Source: a virus
Length of the DNA stretch: 64,000 nucleotides
Reading direction: 5' to 3' (one strand)
IMG/VR virus record: IMGVR_UViG_3300043775_002630
Location: 78,364 to 142,363 of that record
The position numbers and the translations under genes are program-made. The notes below the pieces were generated by a model. The model made no database searches. It had not been told where the DNA came from and worked only from the letters and a program-made list of their open reading frames with translations. Every line of letters starts with the position of its first letter. The stretch's first letter is position 1. This document shows positions 16,501 through 24,945 of the stretch, piece by piece.

Positions 16501-17252
16501 TGCTAGAGGTTCTATCAGCTACAACAGAAGAGTCCACCGCAAAAAAACGCGGTAGGAAATCTACAGGTCAAACTACGAATTATTTTGACGTAAGGGAAGA
16601 AGAGGCTGTTAAAAGTTTTCTTTTAGCGGAAACGCAAGAAGAAAAAAATAGAATTTATAACGAATTTCTACGTATGCCATTGGATAAAATGATATCCTCA
16701 ATTATACGTAGATACAAACTTTATAGAAAAGATATGGATTTCAGGGAAATCCATAACGATACTCATTCATTCTTAATGACAAAAGTTGATAAGTTTAAGC
16801 CTTCTAAAAATAAGAAGGCTTATTCATATTTTGGGACTATTTGTAAGAATTATTTGATGGGTCAAATAATTAAAGACCAAAAAGAAACTAATCGTAAAGT
16901 TTCTTATGAAGACATATCAACCTCATTAGAAGAAAGAGCTGATATGATATATCATATTGATACCGAAGTCGTTGAAACTGATTTTGTGATAAAAAAATAT
17001 TTGGACGAACTTAGAGGATTTATTGAAGAAGATTCTTTAAGTCATAGTGAGGTTAAACTAGGTTACGCCCTTATTGATTTATTTGAAAACTATGAAGAGA
17101 TATTTTCAGGTACAGACAATAATAAATTCAATAAAAACATTATTTTACTCTCTTTAAGAGAGATGACAAATCTTTCAACAAAAGAGATTAGAAACTCAAT
17201 GAAAAAGTTTAAAAAACTTTATGTTGTGGTGCAAGGTAGAATAAAAACTTAA
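16500..17252 (+). CDS. T4 gp55-like late-transcription sigma factor
   Basis: 250 aa. Residues about 75-130 (DFREIHNDTHSFLMTKVDKF, then KAYSYFGTICKNYLMGQI) follow the pattern of region 2 of T4 gp55 and its relatives, which bind the core RNA polymerase and the -10-like late promoter. A basic AKKRGRKS stretch near the N-terminus is extra. It directly precedes the tail block, as expected for a late regulator. The sliding clamp (gp45) and co-activator (gp33) are not visible in the window. Its likely DNA or RNA target might be the TATTTATA sites listed below. Confidence 0.75.
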   Translation: MLEVLSATTEESTAKKRGRKSTGQTTNYFDVREEEAVKSFLLAETQEEKNRIYNEFLRMPLDKMISSIIRRYKLYRKDMDFREIHNDTHSFLMTKVDKFKPSKNKKAYSYFGTICKNYLMGQIIKDQKETNRKVSYEDISTSLEERADMIYHIDTEVVETDFVIKKYLDELRGFIEEDSLSHSEVKLGYALIDLFENYEEIFSGTDNNKFNKNIILLSLREMTNLSTKEIRNSMKKFKKLYVVVQGRIKT

Positions 17253-17258
17253 GAAAAA

Positions 17259-17266
17259 TATTTATA
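17259..17266 (+). promoter_or_regulatory. TATTTATA upstream motif
   Basis: TATTTATA only 3 nt before the ATG at 17270. It is the reverse complement of the T4 late promoter TATAAATA. Too close to the start to be an ordinary -10 element with a leader. Confidence 0.4.
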
Positions 17267-17269
17267 GGT

Positions 17270-17641
17270 ATGCCAAGACCACAAAAAAAAGAGATTAATC
17301 TTACAAAAGAGTCAATGTTGTCTCTTATGCAAGAAATTTATAACGAAATTGTTGAGCAACGTAACACAGCAATTAGGATACAAAATAAAATGTTATCAAT
17401 GATGAAGGAAGCATCAGATATGCAAAAATTAGGTCCTGTCATTGAAAAACAACAAAAAATTATAAACGACTGTGTAGAAAAAAAGTTAACACTTTCAAAA
17501 CTACAAGCAGGAATTTGGGAGAAGTCGTCATCAAATCAAGAATCATTTTCTTTATCTGATATGGACGATGAATTGATGCGTTCACTTATTGATAGAGATT
17601 CTGACATCGATGATGATGAACCCACATACAAAATGAAATAA
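17270..17641 (+). CDS. Hypothetical coiled-coil protein at head of tail block
   Basis: 123 aa, strongly helical: residues about 10-85 (LSLMQEIYNEIVEQRNTAIR onward) have heptad-like hydrophobic spacing, then an acidic tail (DMDDELMRSLIDRDSDIDDD). Position directly after gp55 and before large virion genes suggests a tail or packaging accessory; a small-terminase-like oligomeriser is conceivable but I see no specific motif. Confidence 0.5.
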   Translation: MPRPQKKEINLTKESMLSLMQEIYNEIVEQRNTAIRIQNKMLSMMKEASDMQKLGPVIEKQQKIINDCVEKKLTLSKLQAGIWEKSSSNQESFSLSDMDDELMRSLIDRDSDIDDDEPTYKMK

Positions 17642-17642
17642 T

Positions 17643-19781
17643 ATGCCGTATGACGTTTCAAATATATCACCAGATTTAACTGATGGGTACAAAAGTATCC
17701 AATCACAAATAGGTGCTTTTGGGGCATATACACAAGCAACTACATCACAAAAAGAAGTTTCATCTACGAAAGGTAATTCAGATGCACAAGGGACTAATGC
17801 AATTGCACAACAACTCAATAGTGTCACTGAAGGACAGAAAGCGTTTCAAAGAAACGTACCAACAAGTTACGACCAACTCTTAAAATTAATTAAAAGTTCG
17901 GCAAACGCAAATTCACAAGGTCAGGGTGGTCTTGAAACAACTAGAGCACTAAGAAAAATATTATTGGATGCGGTATTCAAGATGGAACCGTATGTTGCAA
18001 AAGTTATTGCAGATGAAGCGTTTAAAGCTTTAGGTTGTGCACAACAACAAACTTACCCATCTATTTCACAGACAGTATTAGATTCCTTACCAAGCTTATC
18101 TACATTACCGGCAAACGAATCAATTTATGTTAACTTAGAAGAAATTGATTTTTTTGGTAGTTTGAAGGTTAAACCAAATTCATTAGTTGGTCGAATATAT
18201 TACGAAACAACAGGATTTACACAACTATCACCATACATAAACTATAGTGGAGCTAAAAAGTTCCCAATGAATTTTGAGCTACAAAATAGAACTCAAAATT
18301 TAAATCAAACTTTTAAGTATGAATATGACTTACCTTATTACGGTAAATCAAATACAAATCTTTGGGATTTTGAATACGTTAAACAAAATGATATTGGGGC
18401 AACTGGAGATTATCTTAGGATGTTTTTATTACAGAGACCTGATAAGAGTGGACAGTATGTTCCCCCTCCAACAACAGGAAGTACATTAAAATACTCGGCA
18501 AATACGATAGTTGATTCTTTGGGTGATTATTACCAATCTATCAAGGTATTTGATAGTAGGGTTTTTGCTGCAAACTTAATAAATTTATTAACGGGTTCTC
18601 TTTCCGTAGATTTAACATCAACTCAGGTTGAGGAGCAATCTAAATTTATATTAATTTTAAATAGGATTTTTGGTTTATGTGAGTCGGGTCCTAAAGAAAT
18701 TGATGTTGCAGGAACATCAAAAATATCTGAATACGATAATATTGGTGATGAGTTTTTTGAATTTAATGAGGTAGATAATAACAATATTAATCAGTTTGTT
18801 AATGACGCCTTAAATGGTGTCGTGACATTCGTAGAATGTAATAATATCAATGTTCCTGTAAACAATCAGGTTATTTTAGAACAATTAACTCAAATAAATG
18901 ATGACTTAAGTGTTAATGAACAAGTTGATTTACTTGAAGGTATTTTAGATTCAATTGTAGACAATTGGGAAAATACTTTTCCAGGAGTAGGGTTAAATGA
19001 GGCTTGGTTACAAAATATTTTACAGAAACTTCCTGTTGCGTTATTAGCGTCAATTTTTACACCAAAAGTTTTACTCCCTCTTTTTACATTTAAATCTGTA
19101 CTAGAAAATCAAATTTTAGGGTTTGCAAATGAAATTATTCAATCAGGAAACAGTATTGTAATTTCAGGAAACTCATCAATCGCGTCTGCAAATACAATCA
19201 ATGATATTGTAAGTTCACAAGTTGCAAGTGGTGTTGATTTTGCAAGAAAATTTAAAAAATTTGTGTTCGGAGTTGTTGCCGCAGTTGCCGAAAAATTCTT
19301 AGAAATATTATTTGAGGAACTAAAAAAGAATCTACTTAGAATAGTTAAGTTAATACTCAAAGACATATATCGAACAACTAAAGATAAAAGAGTTTTGATT
19401 ATTCAATCATTGTTAGAAGCGGGCGAATTTATTGTTCAAACAGTTGTTAATTACCGAGAATGTAAATCATTAGTTGGTGCGATTCAAAAAATATTAAAAC
19501 TGATTAATAAAAAGTTACCAGGTACAGGAATTAATAAAGCACTTCTAGCTTTTGCGGATGCGTTACCAGGTTTCTCACCTGAAAGGGCGGCAATAAATGC
19601 TATAGAATCTATGCAGGGATATGGATTACGAACAGGACCAACACCAGATGGTCAACCAAATAAAATGACATTTTACCAAATTGCAACACAAAAAGGTTTA
19701 AGCGTTGAGGACGCTAAAAATGGTGTTGTTGATATTGGTATTAGTGTAATAACAGGACTACCAATTGGAAAATCTCGATGA
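17643..19781 (+). CDS. Large putative baseplate/tail structural protein
   Basis: 712 aa. The N-terminal 80 residues are Gln/Ser/Thr rich, the middle (about 140-400) is beta-rich, and residues about 520-620 contain a long amphipathic helical run (KKFVFGVVAAVAEKFLEILF, ELKKNLLRIVKLILKDIY). No enzymatic motif. It begins 1 nt after the previous gene and its stop overlaps the next gene by 4 nt; the gp5-like protein follows. A baseplate hub or wedge role is inferred from position only. Confidence 0.6.
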   Translation: MPYDVSNISPDLTDGYKSIQSQIGAFGAYTQATTSQKEVSSTKGNSDAQGTNAIAQQLNSVTEGQKAFQRNVPTSYDQLLKLIKSSANANSQGQGGLETTRALRKILLDAVFKMEPYVAKVIADEAFKALGCAQQQTYPSISQTVLDSLPSLSTLPANESIYVNLEEIDFFGSLKVKPNSLVGRIYYETTGFTQLSPYINYSGAKKFPMNFELQNRTQNLNQTFKYEYDLPYYGKSNTNLWDFEYVKQNDIGATGDYLRMFLLQRPDKSGQYVPPPTTGSTLKYSANTIVDSLGDYYQSIKVFDSRVFAANLINLLTGSLSVDLTSTQVEEQSKFILILNRIFGLCESGPKEIDVAGTSKISEYDNIGDEFFEFNEVDNNNINQFVNDALNGVVTFVECNNINVPVNNQVILEQLTQINDDLSVNEQVDLLEGILDSIVDNWENTFPGVGLNEAWLQNILQKLPVALLASIFTPKVLLPLFTFKSVLENQILGFANEIIQSGNSIVISGNSSIASANTINDIVSSQVASGVDFARKFKKFVFGVVAAVAEKFLEILFEELKKNLLRIVKLILKDIYRTTKDKRVLIIQSLLEAGEFIVQTVVNYRECKSLVGAIQKILKLINKKLPGTGINKALLAFADALPGFSPERAAINAIESMQGYGLRTGPTPDGQPNKMTFYQIATQKGLSVEDAKNGVVDIGISVITGLPIGKSR

Positions 19782-19984
19782 CAGAAGAAGAATTTAAAAT
19801 TATGATTGAAAGTTCTAAAGACGTTGATAAATTATCCAATAAGTCTTTAGAAACTAATATGGACAAACTTGCAACAGAGTTTGAAGATACTAAAAAAAAC
19901 ATTATTAATATGACATACTACTTAGATAGAGTTGAGCAACTTTATGACGTTATGTTAAAAGAACACAAGAAAAGAAACGGATAA
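19778..19984 (+). CDS. Small coiled-coil protein in tail block
   Basis: 68 aa, nearly all helical and charged (LSNKSLETNMDKLATEFEDT and onward), overlapping both neighbours by 1-4 nt. Its placement between a 712-residue structural protein and the gp5-like spike suggests a small baseplate assembly factor. Not recognised otherwise. Confidence 0.6.
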   Translation: MTEEEFKIMIESSKDVDKLSNKSLETNMDKLATEFEDTKKNIINMTYYLDRVEQLYDVMLKEHKKRNG

Positions 19985-21489
19985 TGGCAAGGTTATGGTA
20001 TTACGCTAAAGTTGTTGACAATCAAGACCCTTTAAATCTTGGTCGTGTACGTGCACAAATTTTAACAGATGATACGGAAGCGATTAGACAATCTGTAGAA
20101 GATTTTAATGTTGTAACGGATGCTTGGTCAGAAAAAGACCCATTTGTTTTTAACAGTTTATTACCAATATACATTTGGTCCGTTCCAAAAGTAGATGAAC
20201 TTCTACAAATTTACTACCACGATACTGATGACTCTCAGTTTTTAAACGCGTACTACATACAAGGTCCTTTCTCAAGAATTCAAAATATTGTTTTAGAAAA
20301 TTACGCTCAATCTGAAAGATATGGAGATATTAGAGGTATCAGATTAAATGGGTCAAAGTTTATTAGAAACACGGATGGTAGTTTTAAGAATCCTGACCCA
20401 AATGGAGTATTCCCCGACCCAGGAGATGTTGCAGTTATGGGTAGAGGGTCAACAGATTTAGTTTTAAAAGAAAACGAATTATTACTTAGAGCCGGGAAAT
20501 ACAAAGGAGAATTAGTTGGTGATAAAGACCCTGTCGGTAATAAAAACAGAGCCTTTTTACAACTATCAAAATTTGACACATCAAAGATTAAAGAGGCTCA
20601 AAAAACATTCTTCGAGATTAAGGAATCTAACCCCCAAGTTAAGTATCTTATTGAGTATATTATTAATAACCCCGAAAACTCATTACCAAACCCGATTTAT
20701 AATGGTGTTTGTCGACTTTACAAATTAGTCCCTTCAGAAAGAACGTTAGCAAAGGCATTAAAGGTTGATTCAAATATTGAGGATTTAAAGGTTCTTGTTG
20801 CCCAAGAAAAGTTTACCAATTTAGAAGGAACACAACAAGTGATTGATTTTATTAACTTATTCATTCAAACTTGTAACTCTAAAAGAAAAACCGCAAGTGG
20901 TGTTGAATTGTTTGGTGTTTTAGAACAAAGATTTCCAATCTACTTTAGACCCGCACCATTTTTCTATACTCAAATGAGTGCCGGTAATTTTCAGACTCAA
21001 AGAACTTTATCAACCATATATCAAAAGATTAAGTTGAATCAAAACAACTCAGTTGGTGGTTATGGTTTAATATACGAACAGTCTAAAGTTGGTGTTCCTA
21101 TTAAATTAATCAAAAATGTTGTTGAAGGTTTTAAAACTACAGGATTACCATCAACATTCGCGGCATTAGGGGGGAACAAAATTTATCTATTGTCTCAAAC
21201 CTCTCAAATACCGGGTAAAAAGAAAATCAATTTTGATAATAGTCTCTATGGTATTGATGAAACTAAGTTTGTTACTGAGATTGACCCAAATACCTCAAGT
21301 TTAGTTAGGGGTGAAGAGTTATTAGAGTTTTTGAATCAAATTGTTAGGTTCTTAATTTCACATACTCACGCTTATCCTGGTGAACCACCTTGTGTTGTTA
21401 CAGAAGACGGTTCTACTGTTTCTGCAGTTCTTACAGCAAATAATGAAGCTCCATCCAAAGTTCTTAACCAGAATATTCGACTGAATTGA
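19984..21489 (+). CDS. Baseplate hub/spike protein with gp5-like OB domain
   Basis: 501 aa. The start LWYYAKVVDNQDPLNLGRVR (3-22) matches the N-terminal OB-fold of T4 gp5 and VgrG-like proteins (V-x-D-x-x-DPLxLGRVRV). The lysozyme domain of T4 gp5 is not apparent. Toward the C-terminus, LNQIVRFLISHTHAYPGEPP is followed by a short extension with VTEDGSTVSAVL rather than a long triple-stranded beta-helix repeat. It probably forms the central baseplate spike base; a separate tip protein may exist elsewhere. Confidence 0.68.
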   Translation: MARLWYYAKVVDNQDPLNLGRVRAQILTDDTEAIRQSVEDFNVVTDAWSEKDPFVFNSLLPIYIWSVPKVDELLQIYYHDTDDSQFLNAYYIQGPFSRIQNIVLENYAQSERYGDIRGIRLNGSKFIRNTDGSFKNPDPNGVFPDPGDVAVMGRGSTDLVLKENELLLRAGKYKGELVGDKDPVGNKNRAFLQLSKFDTSKIKEAQKTFFEIKESNPQVKYLIEYIINNPENSLPNPIYNGVCRLYKLVPSERTLAKALKVDSNIEDLKVLVAQEKFTNLEGTQQVIDFINLFIQTCNSKRKTASGVELFGVLEQRFPIYFRPAPFFYTQMSAGNFQTQRTLSTIYQKIKLNQNNSVGGYGLIYEQSKVGVPIKLIKNVVEGFKTTGLPSTFAALGGNKIYLLSQTSQIPGKKKINFDNSLYGIDETKFVTEIDPNTSSLVRGEELLEFLNQIVRFLISHTHAYPGEPPCVVTEDGSTVSAVLTANNEAPSKVLNQNIRLN

Positions 21490-21497
21490 TATTTATA
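21490..21497 (+). promoter_or_regulatory. TATTTATA upstream motif
   Basis: TATTTATA 17 nt before the ATG at 21515, in the only gap (25 nt) within this part of the tail block; this spacing would allow a short leader. Confidence 0.45.
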
Positions 21498-21514
21498 ATA
21501 AAATACTTATTTAA

Positions 21515-23023
21515 ATGTCTATCTTAAGGTCATATTTCTCAAAGAACGATACTATAATATCAAATCTTTATACCAATACTGCTCGTAACCCAGTTGCTGA
21601 ATTAAACTTTGGTGCTTCGGATTTAATTGTACCCAACTTTGGTTTTACACGTTTTTTATTTGACCTTGATTTAACTTATCTTGAAGAACAAATTGCTTCA
21701 GGTGTTATATCAACAGGTTGTACCACAGGTATGACTCACGTTTTAAATATGGTTAATACTTCATCGTTTGAAGATGACTTGATTAATACCAATATGACAA
21801 ATGGTAGAAAAAGAGCAACATCATTTGATTTAATTCTTTTTAGAATACCAAAATACTCAGGAAGTACAGGTGAACCTCAAGTATGGGATGAAGGTGTTGG
21901 GTTTGATTATAATGATTACGCATTAACTAAGAATGGTGTTAGTGGTCAATTATCTGTCATCCAACAAAACAATAACTCAGCCTTTTCAACAAGACCAACA
22001 AACTGGTATCAAAGAAGTACACTTAAGAATTGGTCAGTACCTGGTTTATATGACAATAGAAACACTTTAACAAGTTTGACGGGGTGTAACTACTCTGCGT
22101 TAACAATCGTTGACGTACAACACTTTGAATTGGGTAATGAAGATGCAAGTTTTGATATGACTAATGAAATCAACAGTATTTTAAATGGTACGTTGACAGG
22201 TGTCACAGGATGGGGAATTGCTTATGTCCCTGATATTGAGAATATTACAGGTTTAACTGAGAGTTATAGTGTTGCGTTCTTTTCAAAATACACACAAACA
22301 TTCTACCAACCATATCTTCAAACAACCTATAATGATTTGATTAAGGATGATAGAAATTTATTCTTACAAAATCAGACAAATAAGTTATACTTATATGTTT
22401 ATCAAAACGGTGATTTTGTAAACTTAGATAATTTACCAACAGTATCTATTGAGGACTCTGCAGGAGATTTAGTTGTTACAGGATTGTCAACTTGTTTGAT
22501 TACAAAGGGTATTTATGAAGTCACGGTTCCTAACGCCTTTTCAGCATACACAACACCTTGTATGTTCTATGATGTGTGGTCTAACTTAACAATTAATGGA
22601 CAACCCATTCCAAACATAACCAATGAATTTGTTTTAAGACCTTATACGTCAGGAATTCAGATAGGAACCCTATCCAAAGAACCTGAAAAATTTGGGTTTA
22701 GTTATTATGGTATTTTACAAAATGAAAAAATACTTAATACTGAAATTAGAAAAATTGGTGTAATCGCCAAAAAACTTTGGTCGTCACAGACTTTATTGAT
22801 GGACATTGATGTTTACTATAGAGTTTACGTAAAAGAAGGTACCACTGAGGTTATCGTCCAAGATTGGACTCCTGTAAATAGAACCCCTAACGAATATTAT
22901 TTCATCTTTGATATGAGAGACAAAATACCAAATGAATATTTTGTGGACATAAGGGTAAACACAAGTGGTGAGAAAGATATTTATAAAGACACATTACAAT
23001 TCCAAATAGTAAACAAAAAATGA
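21515..23023 (+). CDS. Putative virion (baseplate/tail) protein
   Basis: 502 aa, mostly beta-structure, with many Asn, Thr and Tyr and almost no long helix. The first 230 residues (with LVSxDL-like NFGASDLIVPNFGFTRFLFD and a DVQHFELGNEDASFDMTNEI segment) resemble a DNRLRE-type or carbohydrate-binding-like beta-sandwich; the rest suggests two further Ig-like domains. The stop overlaps the next gene by 4 nt. Assigned to the virion by context and composition. Confidence 0.6.
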   Translation: MSILRSYFSKNDTIISNLYTNTARNPVAELNFGASDLIVPNFGFTRFLFDLDLTYLEEQIASGVISTGCTTGMTHVLNMVNTSSFEDDLINTNMTNGRKRATSFDLILFRIPKYSGSTGEPQVWDEGVGFDYNDYALTKNGVSGQLSVIQQNNNSAFSTRPTNWYQRSTLKNWSVPGLYDNRNTLTSLTGCNYSALTIVDVQHFELGNEDASFDMTNEINSILNGTLTGVTGWGIAYVPDIENITGLTESYSVAFFSKYTQTFYQPYLQTTYNDLIKDDRNLFLQNQTNKLYLYVYQNGDFVNLDNLPTVSIEDSAGDLVVTGLSTCLITKGIYEVTVPNAFSAYTTPCMFYDVWSNLTINGQPIPNITNEFVLRPYTSGIQIGTLSKEPEKFGFSYYGILQNEKILNTEIRKIGVIAKKLWSSQTLLMDIDVYYRVYVKEGTTEVIVQDWTPVNRTPNEYYFIFDMRDKIPNEYFVDIRVNTSGEKDIYKDTLQFQIVNKK

Positions 23024-23499
23024 AAACAGTAAGACTTTCAGAAACAGAACTAACTAACCTAATAAAAAAAGTTTTAGGTGAAGATAAGGATATGAGAAGT
23101 AACAGATATATGTTCTTTTCTAATTTAGAACAAATGAAAAGACAATGTGAGCTTCTTTTGGAGCTAGACGAAGACACTATCACAGAAATTCTTAACAATG
23201 GACACGACTGGGCTGATGACCATATAACAGAATCCAAAAACAATTTAGACCAAGTTTTTGATTTTATGATGAATGAAATCAATGGTGAGGGGGAAGATAT
23301 GGAATACGACGAGTATGAATATGTTAACGAAGGTCGTAAAAAGACAGGGACTAAGTTATGTGCTCGTGGTAAAGCTGCTGCCAAATCAAAATTTGATGTT
23401 TACCCTTCAGCATACGCTAATGGATACGCGGTCCAAGTCTGTAAGGGAAAACAACCTGGACTTGACGGTAAAAAAAGATGTTCAGGAACCTACTGTTAA
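23020..23499 (+). CDS. DUF5872-like protein with L-x-E N-terminal tag
   Basis: 159 aa. The N-terminus VRLSETELTNLIKKVLGE is an amphipathic helix ending in LGE, resembling a T4-type capsid-targeting tag. The middle is acidic. The C-terminal 50 residues (GTKLCARGKAAAKSKFDVYP, AYANGYAVQVCKGKQPG, CSGTYC) form a Cys/Lys-rich domain that resembles DUF5872-like domains of large DNA viruses; a related composition occurs in the gene at 24239-24643. A DNA- or metal-binding internal virion protein is plausible. Confidence 0.6.
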   Translation: MKTVRLSETELTNLIKKVLGEDKDMRSNRYMFFSNLEQMKRQCELLLELDEDTITEILNNGHDWADDHITESKNNLDQVFDFMMNEINGEGEDMEYDEYEYVNEGRKKTGTKLCARGKAAAKSKFDVYPSAYANGYAVQVCKGKQPGLDGKKRCSGTYC

Positions 23500-23522
23500 T
23501 TTTTTTATTCAAAAACTTTCAT

Positions 23523-23530
23523 TATATTTG
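23523..23530 (+). promoter_or_regulatory. Candidate Bacteroidota-type -7 element
   Basis: TATATTTG fits TAnnTTTG and lies 18 nt before the ATG at 23549. No TTTG is found at the usual 19-20 nt upstream, so it is weaker than the other sites. Confidence 0.4.
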
Positions 23531-23548
23531 TAGTCAATAAACGAGACT

Positions 23549-23953
23549 ATGAGTACATTACTACACAAACTAAAACGTTTCATCCAAAAGAGTGCAATTA
23601 AAGCAATTCGGGTTTCTACACCACCACAAGAGAAATCTGAATATGAGAGAGATGCTATTAATATTTGTAAAAGACTAATAGCAAAACCTGAAAGTTTGTT
23701 ATTACTAACCCCAATATCGTCTAAAAGATATATTAAAAACGATGCCTCAGGTATCTTTGTAATTTTAGAAGGTCGAAGTATCAAAGTAATAAATCACGTA
23801 TACTCTTACGTAGTATTTTTAGAAGACAAATCTTGGAATCAGTTAACTTCATTGTTTGATAATGAAGTTGAAAGCCGTAGAGAGGAATTTGAAAAGGAGA
23901 TAACTGCAAATATTCGTCATTCACTCCAAACAATTTATAAGAATATAAAATGA
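23549..23953 (+). CDS. Hypothetical protein (134 aa)
   Basis: Basic N-terminus (LLHKLKRFIQKSAIKAIRVS), then a mixed alpha/beta body, including YIKNDASGIFVILEGRSIKV and YSYVVFLEDKSWNQLTSLFD. It has its own candidate promoter and overlaps the following membrane protein by 4 nt. Not recognised. Confidence 0.6.
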   Translation: MSTLLHKLKRFIQKSAIKAIRVSTPPQEKSEYERDAINICKRLIAKPESLLLLTPISSKRYIKNDASGIFVILEGRSIKVINHVYSYVVFLEDKSWNQLTSLFDNEVESRREEFEKEITANIRHSLQTIYKNIK

Positions 23954-24270
23954 AACAGTTTAAAAGTTTATTTGTATATGGTTTGATTGGATATCTATTT
24001 ATCTCATCAATAGTTATTCTACTTACGTATAACGTATTACTTTATTTTGGTAAAGGTGGTAGAAAACCTATCACTAAAACTATTGAGGAAAAACCTTATG
24101 TTTTTGATGATGAATCTAAAAAACCATTAAAAAATGATAGTAATAATACTGTCAAAATTCAAAAACAAACACCTAAAGTTATTCCGCAAGTTGTCCCACA
24201 AGTCAAAGATTCCTTTAAAGAAAGTAATGATAGTATTGTTAACCCTGTCGATTCTTTAAAGACTCCTTAA
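23950..24270 (+). CDS. Single-pass membrane protein with Pro/Lys-rich tail
   Basis: 106 aa. One membrane segment (about residues 8-32, FVYGLIGYLFISSIVILLTY), then about 70 residues rich in Lys, Pro, Asn and Val (TPKVIPQVVPQVKDS). This is the layout of an inner-membrane spanin-like or envelope-associated protein, but no outer-membrane lipoprotein partner is adjacent. It overlaps the convergent gene's 3' end by 32 nt. Confidence 0.6.
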   Translation: MKQFKSLFVYGLIGYLFISSIVILLTYNVLLYFGKGGRKPITKTIEEKPYVFDDESKKPLKNDSNNTVKIQKQTPKVIPQVVPQVKDSFKESNDSIVNPVDSLKTP

Positions 24271-24643
24271 GAACATTTAAAATAGTATTTCTAAGACTTT
24301 CATTTTTTTTAGTCTTATAGGACACCATAGTTGGTTTATTACCCTTACCAACTTTTGGGTCCTTTTTTTCCGCACGTCTTTTTTGTGCACAGGCAGCTTT
24401 TTTCTGTGCATCTGTCATTTTAGACGCTACTCCCGCCGCACGACATTTTGGATATCCTTTAGGGTCAGCATCAGGTCTACCACAAGGTGGATGACCTCCA
24501 CCTTCTTTTTTTCTACAAATATTAACCCAAGGACCTTTAGGTTGCTTAGAACCTTTTGGTTTTTTCTTAGTACCAAACCAAACCGCTAAATCTTCGTTTA
24601 ACATTTTTTCGTAATTAGAATCTCTTCCCGCTTGTAATTTCAT
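24239..24643 (-). CDS. Basic Cys-containing DUF5872-like protein
   Basis: 134 aa, very basic. It contains GPWVNICRKKEGGGHPPCGR, then YPKCRA and KKAACAQKRRAEKK, with regularly spaced Cys residues and a C-terminal helix NESLRNTILNVLKESLKN. Near its start MLNE (residues 14-17) is an L-x-E site. It resembles DUF5872-like proteins and the C-terminus of the 23020 product; nucleic-acid binding inside the head is a reasonable guess. The 3' end overlaps the plus-strand membrane protein gene. Confidence 0.55.
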   Translation of the reverse strand: MKLQAGRDSNYEKMLNEDLAVWFGTKKKPKGSKQPKGPWVNICRKKEGGGHPPCGRPDADPKGYPKCRAAGVASKMTDAQKKAACAQKRRAEKKDPKVGKGNKPTMVSYKTKKNESLRNTILNVLKESLKNRQG

Positions 24644-24660
24644 AAAAAATATCTTATTAT

Positions 24661-24668
24661 TATAAATA
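24661..24668 (-). promoter_or_regulatory. TATTTATA upstream motif (divergent region)
   Basis: TATTTATA read on the minus strand, 17 nt before the ATG at 24643. On the plus strand the same bases read TATAAATA, 5 nt before the ATG at 24674, so it might serve either gene. Confidence 0.4.
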
Positions 24669-24673
24669 TCACT

Positions 24674-24898
24674 ATGGAAGATAATTTCGAAAATACAGAA
24701 CCTATTGGGGAATTGTTTGGTAATGTTTTATACAGAACCAATGAACAATTAAATGATTTAATTGATAATTTGGATGAAGAGCAGGCATACATTATGATGA
24801 AGTTTGCCTGTGAAAAGGCGTTATACGCGGGTATCTTTACATTACCCGAAACCGAAATACTACTTAAATCTTTACGGAAAACACATAAGTTAGGATAA
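24674..24898 (+). CDS. Hypothetical small acidic protein (74 aa)
   Basis: 74 aa, helical and acidic (NEQLNDLIDNLDEEQAYIMM), followed at once by the bidirectional terminator at 24904-24926. It lies alone between convergent blocks. Family not recognised; the codon use and clean terminator argue that it is real. Confidence 0.6.
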   Translation: MEDNFENTEPIGELFGNVLYRTNEQLNDLIDNLDEEQAYIMMKFACEKALYAGIFTLPETEILLKSLRKTHKLG

Positions 24899-24903
24899 AA
24901 AAA

Positions 24904-24926
24904 AAAGGGGACCATTGGTCCCCTTT
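24904..24926. terminator. Bidirectional intrinsic terminator between tail and head blocks
   Basis: A 10-bp stem (AAAGGGGACC / GGTCCCCTTT) with a 3-nt ATT loop, with A-run on the left and T-rich sequence on the right. It ends both the plus-strand small gene and the minus-strand capsid gene. Confidence 0.88.
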
Positions 24927-24945
24927 CTGTTAGATTTGAGTTTGA

